Shown: piece by piece, positions 1 to 5,267 of the stretch
Position numbering within the stretch: position 1 is the stretch's first letter
Layout of the letters: the number at the start of each line of letters is the position of its first letter
NCBI GenBank assembly: GCA_903929065.1
Contig: CAIYTJ010000520.1
Coordinates: forward strand, 1-7,820
Direction: 5' to 3'
DNA length: 7,820 nt
DNA from: an uncultured Bacteroidales bacterium
Lineage (GTDB): Bacteria > Bacteroidota > Bacteroidia > Bacteroidales > Paludibacteraceae
Program-made: the position numbers and the translations under genes
The notes under the pieces: model-generated
What the model saw: only the letters and a program-made list of their open reading frames with translations
Database searches by the model: none
Told to the model about the DNA's origin: nothing

Positions 1-44
1 CATATCAGACCTAATGCGATAATTGCTAAACTTTTTAATTTCAT
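1..44 (-). CDS. N-terminus of a divergent exported protein (partial)
   Basis: Read on the minus strand from an ATG at 44-42, the visible 14 codons give MKLKSLAIIALGLI. Two lysines followed by a hydrophobic run is the start of a Sec-type signal peptide, so the product is probably exported to the periplasm or outer membrane. The gene continues beyond base 1, so its function cannot be read. It is preceded by a Pho-box promoter on the same strand (101-162), which supports both the start and membership in the phosphate regulon. No pstS lies in the pst unit, so a phosphate-binding PstS is a reasonable guess; a phosphate-selective porin, phosphatase or lipoprotein would fit equally well. Confidence 0.6.
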   Translation of the reverse strand, partial: MKLKSLAIIALGLI

Positions 45-100
45 TTTACTTTTGATTTAGTTATTGTATTTAAATTAGTTTTCTTTTTGTTTTATTTCAC

Positions 101-162
101 GGTGCAAAGAAACTTCGATAAGATTACAGTCTTTTGTCAAATGTGTTACATTGTCATTACAA
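101..162 (-). promoter_or_regulatory. Pho-box promoter for the divergent exported gene
   Basis: On the minus strand there are four in-phase 11-bp units: TTGTAATGACA (162-152), ATGTAACACAT (151-141), TTGACAAAAGA (140-130) and CTGTAATCTTA (129-119). This looks like two adjacent Pho boxes, the tandem TTGTAAC-like arrangement bound by PhoB dimers. Downstream is the core GTTTCTTTGCACC (113-101), which fits a Bacteroidota TAnnTTTG element with one mismatch. The second repeat unit begins 43 bases before TTTG, exactly as at pstC and phoB. Transcription would start near 97-100, giving a leader of about 55 bases before the ATG at 44. No clear -33 element is visible, as expected for an activator-dependent promoter. 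Confidence 0.72.
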
Positions 163-260
163 ATAAAAAAGCAGCTTCCTGGCACCCGAAATAGCAAATA
201 TGTTTTCCGTTTTATACCTTATATTAGGGACAGAAAAATGCAGTGTGAAAGAAATTTTCA
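163..260. other. Spacer between the two divergent Pho promoters
   Basis: The whole gene-free stretch between the divergent starts is 45-342 (298 bases). Its outer parts are the two promoters and their leaders. This central part shows no reading frame with a credible start, no hairpin with a T-run and no further convincing TTGTAAC repeats. I see nothing in it that I can name. Confidence 0.5.
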
Positions 261-322
261 TTGTAACACCTTTGTAACATCATTTTAATTCGGCCTTAAT
301 ATCAAAGCACTTACTTTGTGCC
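261..322 (+). promoter_or_regulatory. Pho-box promoter of the pst unit
   Basis: Two perfect TTGTAACA repeats start at 261 and 272, an 11-bp period as in the PhoB-bound Pho box. The promoter core is TTACTTTGTGCC (311-322), with TTTG at 315-318; it matches the Bacteroidota TAnnTTTG element with one mismatch. The proximal repeat starts 43 bases before TTTG, the same spacing as at phoB and at the divergent gene. The predicted transcription start is about 323-326, giving a very short leader to the GTG at 343. No strong -33 element is seen, so activation by PhoB is likely required. Direct PhoB binding is inferred from the repeat pattern. Confidence 0.78.
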
Positions 323-342
323 GATTTTTAAACCAAACAAAC

Positions 343-1530
343 GTGAAACGATTTTTTGAAAAACTGGTTGAAGGAGCTTTATTAATAAGCGGCAGTATAA
401 CCAGCATCACTATATTGCTGATTATTTTGTTCCTTTTTAAGGAGGCTTCGGGTTTGTTTAATACTCCTGTTATTGAAGACGGTTATGAGTTAGCCTTAAA
501 CAGCACCAATCAGGTTAAGCATTTAACTTCTTATCAGATAAAAGAAATTTTTGATGGTAATATATCGAACTGGAAAGAAGTGGGCGGAAAAGACCTTCCA
601 ATCGAACTGGTTCGTCTTAGCGATCTGACAAAATATTATACCGAGGCAGAATTAGGTGCTAATTTCGAAAACATTCCGGTAAAAGCCAGCGAACTCACTT
701 CAAAACATCCCGGTATTATATTATTTCTTCCTACATCATATATCAAAAAGGGCTTTAACGGGACATTACTAAAGCACGAAAAACTCCGACCCGGGGACTT
801 CTTTGGCGGGAAAGAATGGTATCCAACTGCATCGCCATCTCCACAATATGGATTGCTACCACTACTTTTAGGAACACTTTGGGTAAGTTTGGGAGCTATA
901 TTACTTTCATTGCCATTTGGAATTGCTGTAGCAGTTTATCTGGCTGAAATTGCAACCATGCGTGTTCGCAATATTCTGAAACCAGTTATTGAATTATTAG
1001 CAGGAATTCCTTCGGTGGTTTATGGTTTCTTCGGTTTGGTGGTTATTGTTCCCTTTTTACAGAAGTTATTCCAATTGCCGGTTGGCGAAACGGCTTTAGC
1101 AGGCAGTGTTGTACTTGGAATTATGGCTTTGCCAACTATTATAACGGTTGCCGAAGATGCCATGCGAACAGTACCGCGCGCCATGAAAGAAGCCAGTCTG
1201 GCTCTCGGCGCCACTCAATGGCAAACCATTTATAAGGTAATTATCCCGTATGCAAAATCCGGAATTACTTCGGCTGCGGTTCTTGGAATCGGTCGTGCAA
1301 TTGGTGAAACCATGGCTGTGTTGATGGTAACGGGTAATGCTGCAGTAATTCCGCATACATTGCTGGAACCGGTAAGAACCATTCCTGCAACCATTGCTGC
1401 TGAACTTGGTGAAACTTCTGCCGGCGGCGGGCACTATCAGGCTTTGTTTATGCTTGGTGTAATTTTGTTTGTAATCACTATGATTATCAGTATAAGTATT
1501 GAATTTATTGGAAAGAAAAAATATCAATAA
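343..1530 (+). CDS. pstC: Phosphate ABC transporter permease PstC with PstS-like loop insert
   Basis: One of the two inner-membrane channel subunits of the high-affinity phosphate importer PstSCAB. From the GTG at 343 it has 395 residues, against about 319 in E. coli. A first membrane helix lies at about 10-35. A periplasmic stretch at about 45-165 follows, then the usual permease core of about five helices, including an EAA-type coupling loop (EASLALGAT) that contacts PstB. The extra stretch reads like part of a PstS phosphate-binding protein: LTSYQIKEIFDGNISNWKEV is close to the PstS pattern of IFxGxIxxWxxVGG, and GIILFLPTSYI resembles the later GxIGYxxxSY pattern. The start is placed at GTG 343 because a longer in-frame TTG at 316 lies inside the promoter core and would precede the predicted transcript; the new start gives the family-like N-terminus (V)KRFFEKLVEG. 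It is the first gene of the unit, 59 bases before pstA. Confidence 0.93.
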   Translation: MKRFFEKLVEGALLISGSITSITILLIILFLFKEASGLFNTPVIEDGYELALNSTNQVKHLTSYQIKEIFDGNISNWKEVGGKDLPIELVRLSDLTKYYTEAELGANFENIPVKASELTSKHPGIILFLPTSYIKKGFNGTLLKHEKLRPGDFFGGKEWYPTASPSPQYGLLPLLLGTLWVSLGAILLSLPFGIAVAVYLAEIATMRVRNILKPVIELLAGIPSVVYGFFGLVVIVPFLQKLFQLPVGETALAGSVVLGIMALPTIITVAEDAMRTVPRAMKEASLALGATQWQTIYKVIIPYAKSGITSAAVLGIGRAIGETMAVLMVTGNAAVIPHTLLEPVRTIPATIAAELGETSAGGGHYQALFMLGVILFVITMIISISIEFIGKKKYQ

Positions 1531-1584
1531 GGAAACAGGTATACAAGGAAACAAGTACACTAATAAGCAAATCAACGACTCAAC
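1529..1584 (+). repeat. Octamer-periodic leader of pstA
   Basis: Beginning at the stop codon of pstC are seven consecutive 8-base units, all ending in C and mostly in AC: AAGGAAAC, AGGTATAC, AAGGAAAC, AAGTACAC, TAATAAGC, AAATCAAC, GACTCAAC. The first four form an imperfect 16-bp tandem duplication (14 of 16 bases match). The last two form a 16-mer that matches the phoU leader at 14 of 16 positions. The array ends 5 bases before the pstA ATG. No Shine-Dalgarno sequence is present, so this unstructured A-rich leader may help ribosome loading; that role is inferred. Confidence 0.6.
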
Positions 1585-1589
1585 AAAAA

Positions 1590-2477
1590 ATGACACCAAT
1601 TATACAAGCAAAAAATACCGATAAGAGAAAACGATATTCGCAAGCTGTTGCGTTTACTGTTTTTAAATTGATGAGTTATTCGGTTGTAGCTATTTTATTC
1701 TTTATCCTCGGTTTCATTATAGTTCGCGGAATCGGAGTTATAAGTTGGGATTTTTTGACCAAAGCACCCGAAGAAGGAATGACAAAAGGTGGGATATTCC
1801 CTGCCATTATTGGTACATTGTGTTTAGTCGCCGGAAGTAGTATCTTTAGCTTTCCTATTGGTATCATGTCCGGCATTTATATGAATGAATATGCCGCCGG
1901 AAGCAAAGTGGCTACTTTTATACGCATCATGACTAATAACCTGAGTGGTGTACCTTCGGTTGTATTCGGGCTTTTCGGGATGGCACTTTTTGTAAATACC
2001 ATGAAATTCGGCGATTCCATTCTGGCCGGTTCGTTGACATTAGGGCTGCTTTCATTACCTTTGGTAATCCGCACCACCGAAGAATCGTTGAAAGCAATTG
2101 ATAATTCGTACCGCGAAGGAAGTCTCGCACTCGGCGCAACAAAACTGCAAACGATTCAAAAAGTGGTTTTGCCAATGGCATTTCCGAATATTATTACCGG
2201 ATTGATTTTGTCAATTGGTCGTGTATCGGGTGAAACTGCTCCTATTTTATTTACCGTGGCAGCTTACTTTTTACCCAAGTTGCCAACCAGTATTTTTAAT
2301 CAGGTAATGGCGTTGCCCTATCATTTATATGTAATTTCAACCAGCGGAACTAATGTTGAGGCTTCACGCGGCATTGCTTACGGGACGGCTCTGGTGCTGA
2401 TTGTTATTGTCTTGCTTGTAAATTTGCTGGCCAATTTCCTGCGAAATTATTTTTCTAAAAAAGTAAAAACAAACTAA
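1590..2477 (+). CDS. pstA: Phosphate ABC transporter permease PstA
   Basis: Second channel-forming subunit of the Pst phosphate importer, acting in the inner membrane as the partner of PstC. It has 295 residues, the normal length for the family (E. coli PstA about 296). A cytoplasmic N-terminus leads into the first helix at about 29-50. A periplasmic segment and a five-helix permease core follow. The core carries the coupling loop around EGSLALGATKLQTIQKVVLP and the conserved GRVSGETAPILFT stretch typical of PstA. The ATG at 1590 follows a run of six A bases and an octamer-repeat leader. It lies 59 bases after pstC and 86 bases before pstB on the same strand, so co-transcription is expected. 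Nothing looks damaged. Confidence 0.95.
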   Translation: MTPIIQAKNTDKRKRYSQAVAFTVFKLMSYSVVAILFFILGFIIVRGIGVISWDFLTKAPEEGMTKGGIFPAIIGTLCLVAGSSIFSFPIGIMSGIYMNEYAAGSKVATFIRIMTNNLSGVPSVVFGLFGMALFVNTMKFGDSILAGSLTLGLLSLPLVIRTTEESLKAIDNSYREGSLALGATKLQTIQKVVLPMAFPNIITGLILSIGRVSGETAPILFTVAAYFLPKLPTSIFNQVMALPYHLYVISTSGTNVEASRGIAYGTALVLIVIVLLVNLLANFLRNYFSKKVKTN

Positions 2478-2480
2478 GAA

Positions 2481-2524
2481 TAGTAGTTAGTTTGTAGTAA
2501 GTAGTTTATAGTAAAAAACTAACT
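2481..2524 (+). repeat. Heptamer repeats and inverted repeat between pstA and pstB
   Basis: Five head-to-tail 7-base units all begin with TAGT: TAGTAGT, TAGTTTG, TAGTAAG, TAGTTTA, TAGTAAA (2481-2515). The same stretch contains a perfect 9-bp inverted repeat, AGTTAGTTT (2485-2493) with AAACTAACT (2516-2524), enclosing a 22-base loop. In RNA this could form a moderately weak AU-rich hairpin just after the pstA stop. It has no T-run, so it is not a standard terminator. It could protect or partly attenuate the transcript ahead of pstB; this is inference. Confidence 0.55.
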
Positions 2525-2563
2525 CCGGATCATATATAGTGTTCAGGGGCAAAATTAAAAGAG

Positions 2564-3316
2564 ATGCTAACCATTGATGCCAAAAATGTTGATTTTTATT
2601 ACAGCGAATTTCATGCGCTGAAGAACATCAGCCTCGAAGTAGAAAAAAACAAAGTTGTAGCTTTAATCGGACCTTCGGGTTGCGGAAAATCAACTTTTTT
2701 ACGGTTATTGAATCGCATGAATGATCTGATTCCGGGAACAAGGATGACCGGTTCAGTACTGTTTGAAGGCGAAGATATTTATGCTCCAAATGTACATGTA
2801 GACGAACTTCGCAAAAAAGTGGGAATGGTATTTCAGAAACCAAATCCATTTCCCAAAACTATCTTCGAAAATGTGGCTTATGGTTTGCGGGTGAACGGAA
2901 TTAAGGATGAAACGTTTATTGAACAGCGTGTAGTTGAATCCATTAAATCAGCGGCCTTGTGGGATGAAGTGAAGGATAAAATGAAGAAATCGGCTTTTGC
3001 ACTTTCGGGCGGTCAGCAACAACGGCTTTGTATTGCCCGCGCATTGGCTATTTCGCCTAAAGTGGTGTTGATGGACGAACCGGCTTCGGCATTAGACCCG
3101 ATCTCTACAGCTAAAATTGAAGAATTGATTTACGAACTGAAAAAAGATTACACCATTATCATTGTTACGCACAACATGCAGCAGGCGTCGCGTGTAAGTG
3201 ATAAAACGGCTTATTTTTATCTGGGTGAAATGATTGAATTCGATGAAACAACCAAGATATTCACCAATCCTAAAGAACATTCAACCCAGAATTACGTTAC
3301 CGGAAGGTTTGGATAA
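2564..3316 (+). CDS. pstB: Phosphate ABC transporter ATP-binding protein PstB
   Basis: ATPase that powers phosphate import, bound on the cytoplasmic face of PstC-PstA as a dimer. It has 250 residues, the usual length. All nucleotide-binding motifs are intact: Walker A GPSGCGKST (36-44), Q-loop glutamine 91 in the PstB-typical VFQKPNPFP, signature LSGGQQQR (147-154), Walker B VVLMDEP (167-173), D-loop SALD (175-178) and the switch histidine 203 in VTHNM. The C-terminal GEMIEFDETTKIFTNPKEHSTQNYVTGRFG region is characteristic of PstB rather than other importers. The ATG at 2564 has only a weak purine stretch (AAAAGAG) before it. It lies 86 bases after pstA and 69 bases before a small membrane-protein gene. 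Confidence 0.97.
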   Translation: MLTIDAKNVDFYYSEFHALKNISLEVEKNKVVALIGPSGCGKSTFLRLLNRMNDLIPGTRMTGSVLFEGEDIYAPNVHVDELRKKVGMVFQKPNPFPKTIFENVAYGLRVNGIKDETFIEQRVVESIKSAALWDEVKDKMKKSAFALSGGQQQRLCIARALAISPKVVLMDEPASALDPISTAKIEELIYELKKDYTIIIVTHNMQQASRVSDKTAYFYLGEMIEFDETTKIFTNPKEHSTQNYVTGRFG

Positions 3317-3385
3317 ATAGTCCGGATTTTTCAATTATGGATTTTGAGAATATAACCATTCAATTAACTTTTAAAATTTGAAACC

Positions 3386-3550
3386 ATGGAAATCAACTGG
3401 ATTATTTTTGCGATTGTATTAGTGTTGGCAACTGCTCTGATTCTTTTCCTTGTTAAACGGAATATGAAAGATAAGGAGAATGTGATTGATTCTTTGAATG
3501 AGCCTGAAATTGAGGACGATTCAAAACCAAAAGAGAAAGAAGAGAGCTAA
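3386..3550 (+). CDS. Small single-pass membrane protein between pstB and phoU
   Basis: A 54-residue frame from ATG 3386 to TAA. Residues 5-23 (WIIFAIVLVLATALILFLV) form one hydrophobic helix. It is followed by a basic patch KRNMKDK and then a strongly acidic, probably disordered tail rich in E, D and K. The positive patch after the helix predicts the N-terminus outside and the tail in the cytoplasm. I do not recognise a named family. Its place, 69 bases after pstB and 61 before phoU on the same strand, suggests it is made with the Pst complex and PhoU. A role as a membrane partner of PhoU, PstB or PhoR is only a guess. The amino-acid pattern is protein-like, not random. Confidence 0.72.
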   Translation: MEINWIIFAIVLVLATALILFLVKRNMKDKENVIDSLNEPEIEDDSKPKEKEES

Positions 3551-3574
3551 GAATCAATTTCTTGCAATATTCTC

Positions 3575-3606
3575 AAATAAACAACTCAACAAATAAACAA
3601 CTCAAC
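3575..3606 (+). repeat. Exact 16-bp tandem repeat in the phoU leader
   Basis: AAATAAACAACTCAAC occurs twice with no gap (3575-3590 and 3591-3606); each copy is two similar octamers. The second copy ends 5 bases before the phoU ATG. The same 16-mer, with two differences, ends 5 bases before the pstA ATG. There is no Shine-Dalgarno sequence. The element may act as an unstructured ribosome-loading leader, or it may simply be a local duplication. Confidence 0.7.
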
Positions 3607-3611
3607 CCAAT

Positions 3612-4283
3612 ATGAGACACTTAGAACAAGAATTAGTATCGCTTCGCCAGGATGTAATTGACATGTGGAGACTGGTGATTTCACAAGTTTCGAATGCCGG
3701 TGAAGCCATTCTTTCTTTTGATAAGGATTTGGCGGCAAAAGTATCGTTGCGCGAAAAGAAAGTGGATGCCTATGAATTAAAAATTGATGGTTTCTGCGAG
3801 AATATTATTGCTCTTTATCAACCTGTTGCTATTGACCTGCGCTTTGTGCTGGCTGTTTTCAAAATCAACTCTAATCTGGAACGAATTGCCGATTTTGCCA
3901 ATGGAATTTCCCATATACTGGTAAATAATCCGTCAGTAATACTCGATGCAGAAGTTATACTTGATACCAGACTTCAGGTTATGATTAATCAGGTTAACAA
4001 AATGCTTGCACAGGGACTGGAAGCTTTCGAAAATGAAAAATCCAACTTCGCAGCAGCTATTTTCAGTGAAGATTCGCAAGTAGATGAAATCAATGAAAAA
4101 TCGGTTCAGGTTATTGCCGACTATATTCAGAAAAACCCGGACCGGGCTTATGAATGCCTTGAATTAATCGGAATCTTCCGCAAGCTGGAACGAATCGGTG
4201 ATCATTGTGCCAACATTGCCGAAGAAATTTTCTTTTATATTGATGCCAAAGTGCTGAAACATTCACCAAAAGACAAAAAATAA
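3612..4283 (+). CDS. phoU: Phosphate signalling regulator PhoU
   Basis: Cytoplasmic negative regulator that couples the Pst transporter to PhoR, keeping the Pho regulon off when phosphate is plentiful. It has 223 residues, slightly shorter than E. coli PhoU (about 241) and within the family range. The protein is all-helical with two similar three-helix bundles. Each carries the metal-binding signature: NLERIADFANGI at about 89-99 (E90, D94) and KLERIGDHCANIAEEI at about 191-206 (E193, D197). The N-terminal stretch HLEQELVSLRQDVIDMW and the later YQPVAIDLRFVLAV are typical. It is the last gene of the pst unit, followed by an intrinsic terminator at 4334-4370. It is preceded by the exact 16-bp tandem repeat and no Shine-Dalgarno sequence. 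Confidence 0.95.
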   Translation: MRHLEQELVSLRQDVIDMWRLVISQVSNAGEAILSFDKDLAAKVSLREKKVDAYELKIDGFCENIIALYQPVAIDLRFVLAVFKINSNLERIADFANGISHILVNNPSVILDAEVILDTRLQVMINQVNKMLAQGLEAFENEKSNFAAAIFSEDSQVDEINEKSVQVIADYIQKNPDRAYECLELIGIFRKLERIGDHCANIAEEIFFYIDAKVLKHSPKDKK

Positions 4284-4333
4284 TCAGGAAAAATTGATTC
4301 CAAATTATTGAATTCTTACCACTAAACAAATTT

Positions 4334-4370
4334 AAAAAAGACAGATCTGACTCAGATTTGTCTTTTTTTT
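4334..4370 (+). terminator. Intrinsic terminator after phoU
   Basis: A nine-pair stem is formed by GACAGATCT (4340-4348) and AGATTTGTC (4354-4362), with one G-U pair and a 5-base loop. It is flanked by six A bases on the left and eight T bases on the right (4363-4370). The T-run makes it a rho-independent terminator for the pst-phoU transcript. It separates that unit from phoB, which has its own promoter 36 bases further on. Confidence 0.88.
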
Positions 4371-4405
4371 CATTATTCAGTCTGATTTACAACTCATTTA
4401 AAATT

Positions 4406-4467
4406 TTGTCATATCTTTGTAACAGTTATTACACAATTTCGACATAAAAGATTTGTTTCTTTGTACC
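4406..4467 (+). promoter_or_regulatory. Pho-box promoter of the phoB-phoR unit
   Basis: TTGTCAT (4406-4412) and TTGTAAC (4417-4423) are 11-bp-spaced direct repeats. Read together as TTGTCATATCTTTGTAACA they are close to the E. coli Pho box (CTGTCATAWAWCTGTCAY). The core GTTTCTTTGTACC (4455-4467) differs by one base from the core of the divergent promoter. TTTG is at 4460-4463, again 43 bases from the start of the proximal repeat. Transcription would start near 4468-4471, giving a leader of about 43 bases. This predicts positive autoregulation of phoB and phoR by PhoB. Confidence 0.78.
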
Positions 4468-4476
4468 AGTTTTTAA

Positions 4477-4511
4477 AACTATAAACTGTCAACTATAAAC
4501 TATAAACTTTT
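4477..4511 (+). repeat. Heptamer tandem repeat in the phoB leader
   Basis: Five in-phase 7-base units: AACTATA, AACTGTC, AACTATA, AACTATA, AACTTTT. They fill nearly the whole predicted untranslated leader and end 1 base before the phoB ATG at 4513. No Shine-Dalgarno sequence is present. The unit resembles neither a CRISPR repeat nor a Pho box. Confidence 0.65.
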
Positions 4512-4512
4512 T

Positions 4513-4932
4513 ATGAATCCATATCGTATTTTAGTTGTCGACGATGAAGAAGATTTGTGTGAAATCCTTCAATTCAATCTTGAAACCGAAGGCTATACAG
4601 TTGATGTTGCCTATTCGGCTGAAGAAGCAATGAAAAAAGACATAAGTGTTTATAATCTGCTGCTGTTGGATGTGATGATGGGCGAAATTTCCGGATTTAA
4701 GCTGGCCCGCATGTTGAGTGAAAATCCAAAAACCTCCACCATTCCGGTTATTTTCCTTACTGCGAAAGATTCCGAAACCGACCGCCTGACGGGATTTAAT
4801 ATAGGTGCCGATGATTATATTTCGAAACCTTTCTCCATCCGCGAAGTGTTGGCGCGTGTCAAAGCGGTTATTCGCCGTGTGGAAGCAAAAAAAACAGTAG
4901 AAGCTCCACCACAGAAACTTACTGACGAATAG
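4513..4932 (+). CDS. phoB: PhoB-type response regulator, receiver domain (frame ends at in-frame TAG)
   Basis: Receiver half of an OmpR/PhoB-family regulator, 139 residues. The phosphorylation site is complete: acidic pair D10-D11 (VVDDEED), phospho-acceptor D53 (LLLLDVMM), T83 (FLTAKD) and K105 (ADDYISKPF). The domain ends near residue 120 with VIRRVEAKK, followed by a linker. At codon 140 (4930-4932) a TAG stops the frame. The DNA-binding domain continues in the same frame straight after it, so a full-length relative would be about 230 residues. A single substitution of a sense codon, for example GAG to TAG, explains the break; no frameshift is needed. The alternatives are a real point mutation or assembly error, stop-codon readthrough, or a functional split with re-initiation. 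The gene follows a Pho-box promoter and precedes phoR, which supports a PhoB identity. Confidence 0.88.
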   Translation: MNPYRILVVDDEEDLCEILQFNLETEGYTVDVAYSAEEAMKKDISVYNLLLLDVMMGEISGFKLARMLSENPKTSTIPVIFLTAKDSETDRLTGFNIGADDYISKPFSIREVLARVKAVIRRVEAKKTVEAPPQKLTDE

Positions 4933-5202
4933 TTGGAAATGGATTTAGGCAATAAAAAGGTGATCCTAGAAGGAGCTGAAATACCATTCACCAAGAAAGA
5001 ATTTGAAATATTGAAACTCTTTTTAGAAAACAAAAACCGGGTTTTTTCACGTGATGAAATGCTTTCGCGTGTGTGGAGTGATGAAGTAATCGTTTTGGAC
5101 CGCACCATCGATGTGAACATTACCCGACTTCGAAAAAAAATAAGTCCATACGGAAAAAACATCGTGACCCGGCTCGGTTATGGATATTGTTTTGAAGAAT
5201 GA
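4933..5202 (+). CDS. phoB: PhoB-type response regulator, winged-helix DNA-binding domain (after TAG)
   Basis: C-terminal half of the same regulator, in the same frame as the receiver and directly after the TAG. It could be translated by readthrough or restart, from TTG at 4933 or ATG at 4939 (89 or 87 residues). The OmpR/PhoB winged helix is intact: FTKKEFEILKLFLENKNRVF, then SRDEMLSRVW, then the recognition helix DRTIDVNITRLRKKI and the wing GYGYCFEE. No further stop or decay is seen, which argues against an old pseudogene. In E. coli the isolated PhoB DNA-binding domain is active without phosphorylation, so a freely made C-half could turn the regulon on constitutively. There is no usable Shine-Dalgarno sequence: GGA lies almost against the ATG. 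It lies 99 bases before phoR. Confidence 0.82.
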   Translation: MEMDLGNKKVILEGAEIPFTKKEFEILKLFLENKNRVFSRDEMLSRVWSDEVIVLDRTIDVNITRLRKKISPYGKNIVTRLGYGYCFEE

Positions 5203-5267
5203 ATTAATTTACGTTTTTAGATATAGGATTTATGATTGAAATCTTGATTTTTCGGATTTTTATCGCC

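Noticed and set aside
1096..1599. Minus-strand open frame of 167 codons
   Set aside because: It lies wholly antisense to pstC, has a low-complexity protein composition without a recognisable domain, and has no promoter of its own. The same holds for the other minus-strand frames over pstA, pstB, phoU, phoB and phoR.
3300..3331. Terminator after pstB (CCGGA...TCCGG followed by ATTTTT)
   Set aside because: The stem is only 5 bp with a 16-base loop that includes the pstB stop, and the T-run is short. Downstream phoU belongs functionally to the same unit.
4412..4419. TATCTTTG as the main promoter core of phoB
   Set aside because: It matches TAnnTTTG perfectly, but it lies inside the Pho box. 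The core at 4455-4467 is shared in sequence and spacing with the two other Pho promoters, so I prefer that one.
4930..4932. TAG reassigned to an amino acid in this organism
   Set aside because: The complete genes here end in TAA or TGA, so the window does not exclude it. Seven stops are too few to mean anything, and no other real gene contains an internal TAG. A point change or error is simpler.
4900..4945. Frameshift as the cause of the broken PhoB frame
   Set aside because: Both halves are in the same frame and the linker reads normally on both sides, so only the TAG codon separates them.
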